Shown here: positions 55,349 through 64,000 of the stretch, piece by piece
Position numbering within the stretch: the first letter of the stretch is position 1
How the letters are laid out: each line of letters starts with the position of its first letter
NCBI RefSeq assembly: GCF_014897315.1
Contig: NZ_JABUYL010000013.1
Coordinates: 62,001-126,000, forward strand
DNA length: 64,000 nt
Direction of reading: 5' to 3'
Source of the DNA: Proteus sp. FME41
GTDB lineage: Bacteria > Pseudomonadota > Gammaproteobacteria > Enterobacterales > Enterobacteriaceae
Position numbers and translations under genes: made by a program
Notes under the pieces: model-generated
Database searches by the model: none
Seen by the model: only the letters and a program-made list of their open reading frames with translations
What the model was told of the DNA's origin: nothing

Positions 55349-55582
55349 TATTTTCTCTTGATTTATAACATGTTCTATTTGATTAAATTTATTTGCTAAC
55401 AGTAGTTTACTCTATTCTTAAAACATCACACCTCAATCCTTTGAATATGCTATTCAAAATTATTGATTATATGAAATTATATAATAATAATTTTAATCAA
55501 GCCTTTATGTGCCAATAGCCTGTTGTGATATCATACAGGCATTAGTTTTGATTAAAAATAACCTCAAAAAGGATAATAAAAG

Positions 55583-58500
55583 GTGACATTATCATCTGCT
55601 ATGCTCTATCAAGAAATAGAGCAATTATCGTTGCGGGAGCAGCAACGATTAAGAAAACGTCTACGTGGCGTCGCTAAAATCAGCAATGAAGAGTCTAAAC
55701 AAGCGGTATTAAGTTCAATTAAACAAGATATTACGACCGCACAACAGATGATAATTCGTCGCAAAGCAAATTGTCCTGAAATATCATACCCAGAAAATCT
55801 CCCTGTTAGCCAAAAGAAAGACGCTATTTATAATGCAATAAAAGATAATCAAGTGGTTATTATTGCAGGTGAAACGGGTTCGGGTAAGACAACACAGATC
55901 CCTAAAATTTGTCTTGAATTAGGGCGTGGAATTAAAGGCTATATTGGTCATACTCAACCTCGGCGACTAGCTGCGCGTTCTGTTGCTGAACGTATTGCTC
56001 ATGAGTTAAAGAGTACGCTAGGAGAATCTGTAGGTTATAAGGTTCGTTTTAGCGATCATGTTGGTGATAATACACTCGTTAAGTTAATGACAGATGGGAT
56101 TTTATTAGCGGAATTACAGCAAGATAAACTGTTACTACAATATGACACGATTATTATTGATGAAGCCCATGAACGTAGTTTAAATATCGATTTTATTCTT
56201 GGCTATTTAAAACAGTTATTACCTCAACGCCCTGATTTAAAAATTATTATCACTTCTGCAACTATTGATCCGGAACGCTTTTCCAAACACTTTAATCAAG
56301 CGCCTATTATTGAAGTCTCAGGGCGAACTTATCCTGTTGACGTGAGATATCGACCTATTGGTGGTGATGAACTTGATAGTGATAAAGATATGACCGATGG
56401 CATTATCGATGCCATTGATGAGTTAGGTAGAGAAAGTGCAGGTGATATACTGATTTTTATGAGCGGTGAGCGAGAAATTCGTGATACTGCTGATGCATTG
56501 AATAAATTGCAACTTCGTCACACAGAAGTATTACCTCTATTTGCTCGTTTATCTAATAGTGAGCAAAATCGAATTTTTCATCCTCATAGCGGTAGACGTA
56601 TCATTTTAGCGACTAACGTTGCTGAAACTTCGTTAACTGTGCCCGGCATTAAATACGTTATTGATACGGGTTTTGCGCGTGTTAGCCGATATAGTTATCG
56701 CACTAAAGTACAACGATTACCTATCGAACCTATTTCTCAAGCTTCAGCTAATCAAAGAAAAGGGCGTTGTGGCCGTGTTTCTGATGGTATTTGTATTCGA
56801 CTTTATTCAGAAGATGATTTTATTTCTCGATCTGAATTTACGGATCCTGAAATATTAAGAACCAACCTTGCATCCGTTATTTTGCAAATGACATCAATAG
56901 GGTTAGGTGATATAGGTGCTTTTCCCTTTGTACAACCGCCCGATAAACGTAATATTCAAGATGGTGTGCGTTTATTAGAAGAATTGGGCGCATTACAAGA
57001 AGGAACAGACAATAAGGGGGCTTATCGGTTAACCCCAATGGGAAAACAACTTGCACAACTTCCTATTGACCCTCGTTTAGCCAGAATGGTACTTGAAGCG
57101 CGTAAATATGGTGCTGTAAAAGAGCTAATGGTAATTACCTCAGCGCTTTCAATACAAGATCCTCGTGAAAGACCGATGGATAAACAACAAGCTTCTGATG
57201 AAAAACATCGGCGTTTCCAAGATAAGGACTCAGATTTCTTATCTTTTTTAAATATGTGGGATTATTTAAAAACGCAGCAAAAAGAGTTAAGTCACTCTCA
57301 ATTTAGAAAATTGTGTCGTCAAGAATTTTTAAACTTTATGCGGATCAGAGAATGGCAGGATGTTTATACTCAATTACGACAAGTCGTTAAAGAATTAGGT
57401 TTTCCAGTTAATAGTGAACCGGCAGATTTTAGAAGTGTTCATGTTGCGTTATTAAGTGGTCTGTTATCTCATATCGGGCAAAAGGATGCTGATAAACAAG
57501 AATTTACAGGTGCAAGAAATGCCCGTTTTTCTATTTATCCAGGTTCTGGTTTATTTAAAAAACCACCTAAGTGGACAATGGTCGCTGAGTTAGTTGAAAC
57601 ATCTCGTTTATGGGGAAGAATTGCCGCTAAAGTTGAGCCTGAATGGATTGAACCTATCGCTGAACATTTAGTGAAACACCACTATAGCGAACCTCATTGG
57701 TCAAAAGCGCAAGGCGCTGTAATGGCTAATGAAAAAGTAACGTTATATGGTTTACCTATCGTTGCTTCACGTGCCATTAATTATAGCCAAATCGATCCTC
57801 TTTTATGTCGAGAGCTCTTTATTCGTCATGCATTAGTGGAAGGCGATTGGCAAACTCGTCACGCATTTTTCCGAGAAAATTTAAAATTACGTACTGAAGT
57901 TGAAGAGCTAGAACACAAATCTCGTCGTCGCGATATTCTTGTCGATGATGAAACAATGTTTACCTTCTATGACCAACGTATACCTCAGGATGTGGTGTCT
58001 TCTCGTCATTTTGATAAGTGGTGGAAAGAAGCACAAAAAGCATCACCTGATCTGCTGAACTTTGAAAAAAGCATGCTTATCAAAGATGATGCTAAACGTG
58101 TTAGCGCATTAGACTATCCAAATTATTGGCAACAAGATAATTTAAAATTACGCTTAACTTATCAATTTGAACCCGGTACTGCGGCTGATGGTGTGACGGT
58201 TCACATTCCATTACCGATTTTAAATCAGGTAAAAGATGAAGGTTTTGATTGGCAAATCCCGGGGATCCGTCATGATTTAATTGTGGCCTTAATTAAGTCA
58301 TTACCAAAACCGATCCGTCGTAATTTTGTACCTGCACCCAATTATGCATCTGCTTTTTTAGAGCGAGTTCCTCAAGTTGAAGGTGATTTGCTCGATAGAC
58401 TTGAAAAAGAGCTACGCCGTATGACGGGGGTGACGGTTGAAAGAGAGAGTTGGCAGCTTGACCAAGTTGCGGAACATTTGAAAATGACATTCCGTGTTAT

Positions 58501-59479
58501 TGGCGATAAAAATAAAATGCTGGCAGAAAGTAAAAATCTCAATCAATTAAAAGAGAATTTAAAGGAAAAAGTACAAGAGACATTATCTGCCGTTGCTGAT
58601 GATGGGATTGAGCAACAAGATTTACATATTTGGAGTTTTGGTGATTTACCACAGCGCTATGAACAAAAACGTGGTGGTTATTCAGTGAAAGCTTATCCCG
58701 CTCTTGTTGATGAAAAGAACAGCGTAGGTATTAAGCTTTTTGAAACAGAATCTGAACAGCAAACATCAATGTGGGAAGGTGTAAGACGGTTATTATTATT
58801 AAATATCCCATCACCGATTAAATACTTACATGAAAAACTCCCTAATAAAGCTAAATTAGGTCTTTACTTTAATCCTTATGGCAAAGTACTGGATTTAATT
58901 GATGATTGTATCGCTTGTGGAATTGATAAACTGATGGCGTCTTATGGCGGTTTAATTTGGAAAGAAGATGAATATCAAAAACTGCAAGAATATGTTAGAG
59001 CAGAACTAAACGATGCTGTAGTTGAAATAGCCAAACAAGTTGAAGCCATTTTGACGCAAGTATTTGCTATTAATAAACGTTTAAAAGGGCGGGTTGATAT
59101 TAGCGTTGCATTCGCATTATCTGATATTAAAGCTCAACTTAATCAGTTAGTTTTCCCTGGCTTTGTGACTTCACACGGATGGAAGCGTCTTGCTGATATT
59201 CCTCGTTATTTAAGTGCAATTGAAAAACGAATGGAAAAATTAGCGATTGATCCTAATCGCGATCGCGCTCAAATGAGCCGAGTTGAAAATGTTATTCAAC
59301 AGTGGCAACAGTGGTTAGGTAAACTAACTGAGAAACAAAAGCAGCAAGAAGAAGTGCAAAATATTCGTTGGATGATAGAGGAGCTTAGAGTCAGCCTGTT
59401 TGCTCAACAGATAGGAACACCGTATCCAATATCGGATAAACGTATTTTGCAAGCAATGGAACACGTTAATTTTAACTAA
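55583..59479 (+). CDS. hrpA: ATP-dependent RNA helicase HrpA
   Basis: A DEAH-box RNA helicase, reported in E. coli to act on stalled or collided ribosomes. The 1298 residues (E. coli 1300) contain Walker A GETGSGKT at 96-103, DEAH at 193-196, the SAT motif TSATIDPERF near 223, and motif VI QRKGRCGRVSDG near 391. Helicase-associated and OB-fold regions follow, and the long C-terminal region ends IGTPYPISDKRILQAMEHVN. The start is GTG 55583 preceded by AAAAAGG; ATG 55601 is a less likely alternative. Confidence 0.97.
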   Translation: MTLSSAMLYQEIEQLSLREQQRLRKRLRGVAKISNEESKQAVLSSIKQDITTAQQMIIRRKANCPEISYPENLPVSQKKDAIYNAIKDNQVVIIAGETGSGKTTQIPKICLELGRGIKGYIGHTQPRRLAARSVAERIAHELKSTLGESVGYKVRFSDHVGDNTLVKLMTDGILLAELQQDKLLLQYDTIIIDEAHERSLNIDFILGYLKQLLPQRPDLKIIITSATIDPERFSKHFNQAPIIEVSGRTYPVDVRYRPIGGDELDSDKDMTDGIIDAIDELGRESAGDILIFMSGEREIRDTADALNKLQLRHTEVLPLFARLSNSEQNRIFHPHSGRRIILATNVAETSLTVPGIKYVIDTGFARVSRYSYRTKVQRLPIEPISQASANQRKGRCGRVSDGICIRLYSEDDFISRSEFTDPEILRTNLASVILQMTSIGLGDIGAFPFVQPPDKRNIQDGVRLLEELGALQEGTDNKGAYRLTPMGKQLAQLPIDPRLARMVLEARKYGAVKELMVITSALSIQDPRERPMDKQQASDEKHRRFQDKDSDFLSFLNMWDYLKTQQKELSHSQFRKLCRQEFLNFMRIREWQDVYTQLRQVVKELGFPVNSEPADFRSVHVALLSGLLSHIGQKDADKQEFTGARNARFSIYPGSGLFKKPPKWTMVAELVETSRLWGRIAAKVEPEWIEPIAEHLVKHHYSEPHWSKAQGAVMANEKVTLYGLPIVASRAINYSQIDPLLCRELFIRHALVEGDWQTRHAFFRENLKLRTEVEELEHKSRRRDILVDDETMFTFYDQRIPQDVVSSRHFDKWWKEAQKASPDLLNFEKSMLIKDDAKRVSALDYPNYWQQDNLKLRLTYQFEPGTAADGVTVHIPLPILNQVKDEGFDWQIPGIRHDLIVALIKSLPKPIRRNFVPAPNYASAFLERVPQVEGDLLDRLEKELRRMTGVTVERESWQLDQVAEHLKMTFRVIGDKNKMLAESKNLNQLKENLKEKVQETLSAVADDGIEQQDLHIWSFGDLPQRYEQKRGGYSVKAYPALVDEKNSVGIKLFETESEQQTSMWEGVRRLLLLNIPSPIKYLHEKLPNKAKLGLYFNPYGKVLDLIDDCIACGIDKLMASYGGLIWKEDEYQKLQEYVRAELNDAVVEIAKQVEAILTQVFAINKRLKGRVDISVAFALSDIKAQLNQLVFPGFVTSHGWKRLADIPRYLSAIEKRMEKLAIDPNRDRAQMSRVENVIQQWQQWLGKLTEKQKQQEEVQNIRWMIEELRVSLFAQQIGTPYPISDKRILQAMEHVNFN

Positions 59480-59500
59480 TTTGCCATGCGTTTCCTAAAT

Positions 59501-59533
59501 AAAGCCCATAACAAAATGATTTTTATGGGCTTT
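59501..59533 (+). terminator. Terminator after hrpA
   Basis: AAAGCCCATA (59501-59510) / TATGGGCTTT (59524-59533), followed by T. Confidence 0.88.
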
Positions 59534-59690
59534 TCTATTGATTAGGCCATTAATATTAACGCATTTTATTAGTTACAACATACTATGATTGCTAATTATT
59601 AGCCACCTAACCATTTGTGTTTTAAAAAATAGCTTAATAGAGAAAAATTGATTTTGAATCTAAGGTAATACTCAATTTAATGCTGAAGAG

Positions 59691-59717
59691 AAGAGAGAAG
59701 AGAGAAGAGAGAAGAGA
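59691..59717. repeat. Heptanucleotide tandem repeat, about four copies of AAGAGAG
   Basis: Three perfect copies of AAGAGAG at 59691-59711 and a fourth lacking its last base at 59712-59717, preceded by a degenerate unit GAAGAG. It lies between the convergent hrpA and ydgI-like genes and partly forms the stem of the latter's terminator. Confidence 0.85.
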
Positions 59718-59741
59718 CTCTATTTTAGTGAGCCTCTTCTC
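59709..59741 (-). terminator. Terminator after the ydgI-type transporter gene
   Basis: On the minus strand GAGAAGAGGCTC (complement of 59730-59741), 9-nt loop, GAGTCTCTTCTC (complement of 59709-59720): a 12-bp stem with one G-U pair. The tail is the pyrimidine heptamer repeat rather than a T-run. Confidence 0.6.
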
Positions 59742-59746
59742 TTCGA

Positions 59747-61141
59747 TTAATAAATAGCTAAGTAACCTAATGCAGGAATAGCACTAAATAAAACAAGCGA
59801 TAACAGAATTTTTTCACCCATCAATAGCGGCTTTTTATCTTTATATTGTTTACGAGTGTATAAAAACATTAAGATCCCTGGTGCATAAAGTACAACGGAC
59901 AGTAATAAATTAATGATACCAGAGGCATAAAGTAACCATAAACCATATAAGCTTGCAGGGATTGCAATCAGTAACAATCCACGACTACTACGTGCAATCG
60001 CAACCTTAAATAAAAAGGCACCCACCAAGAAATAAGGAACAAGGATCATTTCTGATGCGATAGTCAGTAATGTATTGTAGTTACTTCCGGTTAGCCAAAT
60101 TAAAACTAAAGAAAATTGAACGGCAATGTTAGTAAACCATAATGAGGAAGATGGGGCATCATTCTTATTTTGTTTACCCAGTTGTCGAGGAAAAGAATGG
60201 TGTAATGCTGCAATATAAGGAACTTCTGCAGCCATAATCGTCCAGCTTAAATAGGCGCCACAAACAGAGAGAATAAGCCCAGCTGCAATAATTATCTCAC
60301 CCATGTTACCAATAAGTTGAACCAGTAATGGTGCCATTGATGGATTTTTCATTGCCGCTAATTCAGCTTGGCTGACTAATCCTTGTGATAATAAAGTCAC
60401 CAGAATATAAATAATAAGTGCAATAACAACAGCAAGCACAGTAGCTAAACCGACATCACGGCGGTTTTTGGCTCTAGCTGAAACGACAACTGCACCCTCA
60501 ATACCAATGAATACCCATAGCGTAATCAGCATGGTATTTTTGACTTGATCCCAAACGGGAACTCCCATATTTATACCTTGAAAATCAAGAGTAAATATAT
60601 CCATATTGAAAGCGAGCAGAGCAACAATAACAAATAAACCTAAAGGAATTAGCTTTGCCATTGTTGCCATTAAATTAATACTGGCGGCAGTTTGAACACC
60701 ACGTAAGATAAGAAAATGGACAACCCAAAGTAAGATTGATTCTCCAATTAAGGCTTGCCATGTGTTTCCATCACCAAAGATAATATTTTCAGAGGTATCT
60801 GTAAAAAAACTAAGTGCTGCAAAAACAATAACAAGATAAGAAACGTTAGCAACGACAGCACAAACCCAGTAACCCCACGCTGAACAGAAACCAATTAACT
60901 CACCAAATCCTTCTTTTGCGTAAGTGAAAATGCCCCCATCAAGATCAGGTCGAAGACGCGAGAGGAGCAATAAAGATGTAGCAAGAAAAAGGATCCCAAT
61001 ACCTGTTATCACCCAACCGATAATCAGTGCGGCAGGGCTGGCAACTTCTGCCATATTTTGAGGCAAACTGAATACACCAGCACCAACCATTGAGCTTAAC
61101 ACTAATGCGGTAAGTGATATTAAGCCAAGTTTCTTATTCAA
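59747..61141 (-). CDS. arcD: Arginine:ornithine antiporter-type APC transporter (ArcD/YdgI)
   Basis: A 464-residue inner-membrane amino acid antiporter of the APC superfamily with about 12 to 13 helices. MNKKLGLISLTALVLSSMVG and AGVFSLPQNM form the APC helix 1 with the GAG(V)FSLP substrate motif. GGIFTYAKEGFGELIGFCSA near residue 69 and WVFIGIEGAVVVSARAKNRR near 209 are typical of basic amino acid antiporters. Length, sequence and the ydgI-ydgH-pntA context match E. coli YdgI. The transported pair is inferred from the family. No arginine deiminase genes lie in this window. Confidence 0.88.
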   Translation of the reverse strand: MNKKLGLISLTALVLSSMVGAGVFSLPQNMAEVASPAALIIGWVITGIGILFLATSLLLLSRLRPDLDGGIFTYAKEGFGELIGFCSAWGYWVCAVVANVSYLVIVFAALSFFTDTSENIIFGDGNTWQALIGESILLWVVHFLILRGVQTAASINLMATMAKLIPLGLFVIVALLAFNMDIFTLDFQGINMGVPVWDQVKNTMLITLWVFIGIEGAVVVSARAKNRRDVGLATVLAVVIALIIYILVTLLSQGLVSQAELAAMKNPSMAPLLVQLIGNMGEIIIAAGLILSVCGAYLSWTIMAAEVPYIAALHHSFPRQLGKQNKNDAPSSSLWFTNIAVQFSLVLIWLTGSNYNTLLTIASEMILVPYFLVGAFLFKVAIARSSRGLLLIAIPASLYGLWLLYASGIINLLLSVVLYAPGILMFLYTRKQYKDKKPLLMGEKILLSLVLFSAIPALGYLAIY

Positions 61142-61363
61142 AGATAATTACCTGCGTGATTAAAATTGTAAATAAATAGCGTATTTTCTTATTTTTTGGT
61201 CAATAAATAGAATAAATATGAATATCTTAAATTTAAACAAAGAGAAAAACACTAAAAAACAGCGAGATTTTACGTAGAGTTAACTTGGTTGTCTATGCAT
61301 TAAATCATAAAAATTATTCACTTTTTATAGAATAATGTTTGATTGATTAAATTTTAAGTAAAA

Positions 61364-61389
61364 AAAAACCTTGCATTAGCAAGGTTTTT
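61364..61389. terminator. Terminator after ydgH
   Basis: AAAAACCTTGC (61364-61374), loop ATTA, GCAAGGTTTTT (61379-61389). Confidence 0.88.
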
Positions 61390-61408
61390 ATCAATTAGGA
61401 AAATTTTA

Positions 61409-62362
61409 TTATTTAAATAGGTCTGCTGTAATAGTAACGGTACCACCGTCACTTTGCCATTCATTAGTGATATGGTAATACTTAGCACCTTTTGCGGCTG
61501 CACGTTTAGCAACCTGATAAGAAATTTCTGGTGAGTTTACAAAATAGCCACTGAATGTAATGGTATCAAAAGGATCCATTAATGCGGCTGCTGCCTTGTT
61601 AACTTCTTGAATTTCAGTACCATTAGGCAATGTAACAGTGTAACGACCACTTGCACCCGAAGTTTGTGTATCAGCAAATGTGCCTACGCTTCTATCAAAA
61701 TCAGTGTTTGATGCAAGACCTGGTTTTTCAACTTTATTGGCAGCAACTCCGCCTTCAGCAATAAGTGCGCGACCCGCATCAGAGTCATAAGGGACAACAG
61801 CTTCGGGTGCTTGAATAGCGCGTTTAGGTGCATCTTTTTTGTAGATATAAGCAGTAACTTCTTGGTTACCACCATCGTTTGTCGATACATTACGAACAAT
61901 AAAGAATGACGCTGCACCTTTTTTAGCGGCTGCTTTTGCAATTGCATCGTTAATATCAGGGGTTGTTGGGAAGTAACCACGAATAGAAACAGTATCAAAT
62001 GGCTGTAACAGAATAGCTTCAGGTTTTGGTAATTCAGTTACGCCATGGAAAACACGGTAGCTTTCTTCTTCTGCTTTTGGTGCATCTTTATGGTATAGAT
62101 CAGCAGTAACGCTCATGTTGCCACTATCACTGATATCATCTAGACCTTGGATATAGAAACTATCAGCACCGACTTTATCAGCACGACGTGACACCGCATC
62201 TGCGGCTTCATAAATCGCGTTAAAACGACCGATAACTGTGATTCTTTCAAATGGTTTTAGTTCTGCAGCTTGTTCTGGAGTCAGTTCCTGAGCAGCCTGC
62301 GCAACAGTGATATTAGTTAAAGACAACATCGCTGCTGCGATGACTGAGGTTTTCAGCTTCAT
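61409..62362 (-). CDS. ydgH: YdgH, periplasmic protein with three DUF1471 domains
   Basis: A 317-residue exported protein (signal peptide MKLKTSVIAAAMLSLTNITV ending AQA). Three repeats of the YhcN/BhsA-like DUF1471 domain are visible: ITVIGRFNAIYEAADAVSRR near residue 40, VSIRGYFPTTPDINDAIAKA near 138, and ITFSGYFVNSPEISYQVAKR near 265, each ending in a DGG/DSG-VTADL(Y/F) strand. In E. coli the protein (314 residues) is envelope-associated and of unclear function. ATG 62360-62362 aligns with E. coli; an eight-residue extension upstream is rejected. Confidence 0.94.
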   Translation of the reverse strand: MKLKTSVIAAAMLSLTNITVAQAAQELTPEQAAELKPFERITVIGRFNAIYEAADAVSRRADKVGADSFYIQGLDDISDSGNMSVTADLYHKDAPKAEEESYRVFHGVTELPKPEAILLQPFDTVSIRGYFPTTPDINDAIAKAAAKKGAASFFIVRNVSTNDGGNQEVTAYIYKKDAPKRAIQAPEAVVPYDSDAGRALIAEGGVAANKVEKPGLASNTDFDRSVGTFADTQTSGASGRYTVTLPNGTEIQEVNKAAAALMDPFDTITFSGYFVNSPEISYQVAKRAAAKGAKYYHITNEWQSDGGTVTITADLFK

Positions 62363-62749
62363 ACAAAATCCTTCCGCCTTGCGCAATTAATATTGGTCAT
62401 GTGCTGAACGTAGTGGTTTATCACATAGGGATTAATTATTACATGTAATAATAGCATTTGTCGCATTATTTTATTTAGCGAATCGCCACAGAGCTAAATG
62501 ACCAGTATATGTTACCAGATATTTACCCGAATATAGTGAATAATTCATAAATATGCCTTTTCGACTAAAATGATCCAATTAAGTTCAATTTTAGCTTTAC
62601 ACTGATATAGATTATTGGTTTTATTTTCAGTAGGTTATTAGAGCTCCGTTTTATGGCATGCATATAATTATTTTTAACATTTTTTTTGCATGATGATGAT
62701 GTTAACGGAAAAGTTTTAACAGGTCACATATGGATAAGAAGGGAAAATT
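62363..62749. other. Divergent promoter region of ydgH and pntA
   Basis: 387 bases without an ORF. It holds a perfect 18-bp palindrome at 62435-62452, a TATAAT at 62669-62674 that may be the pntA -10 element, and a GATGATGATG run near 62692. No clear -35 was identified. Confidence 0.5.
62435..62452. promoter_or_regulatory. Perfect 18-bp palindrome upstream of ydgH
   Basis: Arms ATTATTACA and TGTAATAAT with no spacer, 73 bases before the ydgH start. A likely protein-binding site of unknown partner. Confidence 0.4.
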
Positions 62750-64000
62750 ATGCGAATTGGTATACCCAAAGAGCGACTTTCTAATGAAACAAGGGTTGCA
62801 GCAACACCAGCTACGGTGACTCAGCTCATAAAATTAGGATTTACAGTCGCAATTGAAAATGGTGCTGGTATTGCCTCAAGCTTTGAAGATAAAGCTTATC
62901 AAGAGGCTGGTGCTGAGATCCTTGATCTTCAAAATGTTTGGCAATCAGACATTATTTTGAAGGTGAATGCACCGCTGGATGATGAAATAGCGTTGCTACA
63001 AGAAGGTGCGACATTAGTAAGTTTTATTTGGCCGGCACAAAATGCGGCGTTGCTTGAAAAACTAGCTGAAAAGAACATTAACGTTATGGCAATGGATAGT
63101 GTGCCTCGTATTTCTCGTGCACAATCTCTTGATGCGTTAAGTTCAATGGCAAATATTGCTGGGTATCGTGCTGTTGTGGAAGCTGCTCATGAATTTGGCC
63201 GATTCTTTACAGGGCAAATTACCGCTGCGGGTAAAGTTCCACCAGCTAAAGTCATGGTCATTGGTGCGGGTGTTGCAGGCCTTGCAGCAATTGGTGCAGC
63301 AGGAAGCCTTGGTGCGATTGTTCGAGCATTTGATACACGCCCTGAAGTGAAAGAACAAGTTCAAAGTATGGGCGCTGAATTCCTTGAACTTGATTTTAAA
63401 GAAGAAGCAGGCAGTGGTGATGGCTATGCAAAAGTGATGTCTAAAGCATTTATTGATGCTGAAATGGCCTTGTTTGCAGAGCAAGCAAAAGATGTTGATA
63501 TCATTATTACAACCGCATTAATTCCTGGAAAACCAGCACCTCGTTTAATTACGAAAGAAATGGTTGATTCAATGAAGTCAGGCAGTGTTGTTGTTGATCT
63601 TGCTGCTCAAAATGGCGGTAACTGTGAATACACTGTACCTAACAAAGTCTTTACGACAGAGCATGGTGTAAAAATCATTGGTTATACCGATCTTGCTGCT
63701 CGCTTGCCGGCACAGTCATCTCAACTTTATGGTACCAACTTAGTTAACTTATTGAAATTACTCTGTAAAGAAAAAGACGGTAATATTAATATTGATTTTG
63801 ATGATGTTGTTATTCGTGGAGTGACAGTTATTCGTGCGGGTGAAGTGACATGGCCAGCACCCCCCATTCAAGTTTCAGTACAACCTAAGGCGACACCCGC
63901 TGCAAAACCACAAGAAAAACCCGTTGCTAAACCTATTTCACCTTGGAAGAAATACGGTTTATTAGCAATTGCTTTCTTATTATTTGCGTGGCTTGCTAAT
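62750..64000 (+). CDS. pntA: Proton-translocating NAD(P) transhydrogenase alpha subunit, N-terminal part
   Basis: Couples hydride transfer from NADH to NADP with proton entry. The 417 visible codons begin MRIGIPKERLSNETRVAATP and include MAMDSVPRISRAQSLDALSS near residue 116, the NAD-binding fingerprint KVMVIGAGVAGLAAIGAAGS near 167, and VDLAAQNGGNCEYT near 282. A proline/lysine linker near 385-400 and the first membrane helix KKYGLLAIAFLLFAWLAN follow at the right edge. About 90 residues, including further helices, lie beyond 64000. The frame is open throughout. It is divergent from ydgH as in E. coli. Confidence 0.97.
   Translation, partial: MRIGIPKERLSNETRVAATPATVTQLIKLGFTVAIENGAGIASSFEDKAYQEAGAEILDLQNVWQSDIILKVNAPLDDEIALLQEGATLVSFIWPAQNAALLEKLAEKNINVMAMDSVPRISRAQSLDALSSMANIAGYRAVVEAAHEFGRFFTGQITAAGKVPPAKVMVIGAGVAGLAAIGAAGSLGAIVRAFDTRPEVKEQVQSMGAEFLELDFKEEAGSGDGYAKVMSKAFIDAEMALFAEQAKDVDIIITTALIPGKPAPRLITKEMVDSMKSGSVVVDLAAQNGGNCEYTVPNKVFTTEHGVKIIGYTDLAARLPAQSSQLYGTNLVNLLKLLCKEKDGNINIDFDDVVIRGVTVIRAGEVTWPAPPIQVSVQPKATPAAKPQEKPVAKPISPWKKYGLLAIAFLLFAWLAN

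Noticed and set aside
59685-59717. CRISPR-like array
   Set aside because: The repeats are contiguous heptamers without spacers and there are no cas genes; this is a simple tandem repeat.

Overview
The window is a stretch of enterobacterial chromosome, most probably Proteus or a close Morganellaceae relative. The codon usage is AT-rich, the proteins are close to Escherichia coli in sequence, and gene order follows the E. coli blocks argS-yecM-cutC / cmoB-cmoA-yecN / aspS-nudB-yebC-ruvC-ruvAB / znuBC-znuA-mepM-lpxM / pykA-hexR-zwf / mdtJI / yoaB-yoaA / tsaB-slp-fadD-rnd / minEDC-ycgL / ldhA-ydbH-ynbE-ydbL / azoR-hrpA / ydgI-ydgH-pntA. The species cannot be fixed from sequence reading alone. No rRNA, tRNA, CRISPR array, insertion sequence, integrase or prophage gene was seen.

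Layout. Positions 1-2600: 5' part of argS, yecM, cutC. Positions 2700-5400: an accessory insert with an ABC-F ATPase behind a long leader that can form alternative hairpins, and an unrecognised membrane protein. Positions 5480-13460: tRNA wobble modification (cmoA, cmoB), aspS, nudB, yebC and the Holliday-junction genes ruvC, ruvA, ruvB. Positions 13560-18500: Zur-type zinc uptake (znuABC), the peptidoglycan hydrolase mepM and the lipid A acyltransferase lpxM. Positions 18580-22930: pykA, hexR, zwf (carbon flux). Positions 23200-24280: the spermidine exporter genes mdtJ and mdtI behind a leader holding one or two small upstream ORFs. Positions 24500-37500: a lipoprotein with an LprI-like end, yoaB, yoaA, tsaB, slp, fadD, rnd, minCDE, ycgL, an MltB-type transglycosylase, ycgM and ycgN.

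Positions 37560-45600 are the most accessory part: a PhzF-family protein, a FetAB-type metal exporter, a secreted alpha/beta hydrolase, a Rob-like AraC regulator divergent from a TetR regulator, a Nudix hydrolase and an orphan chemoreceptor. Positions 45680-50010 return to core genes (ldhA, ydbH-ynbE-ydbL). Positions 50100-54380 hold a very AT-rich four-gene chaperone-usher fimbrial operon whose first pilin gene carries a one-base frameshift in a homopolymer. Positions 54720-64000 are azoR, hrpA, an ArcD/YdgI-type antiporter, ydgH and the 5' part of pntA.

The regulatory reading is the richest part. Sites recognised by eye include a Zur palindrome (znuA/znuC), a FadR-like operator (fadD), HexR-like palindromes (hexR/zwf), a LexA-like box that doubles as the ruvC terminator stem, a possible sigma-28 promoter (chemoreceptor), an attenuator-like leader (ABC-F gene) and a uORF leader (mdtJI). 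The three items I would look at first are the ABC-F leader, the mdtJI leader peptides and the frameshifted pilin.
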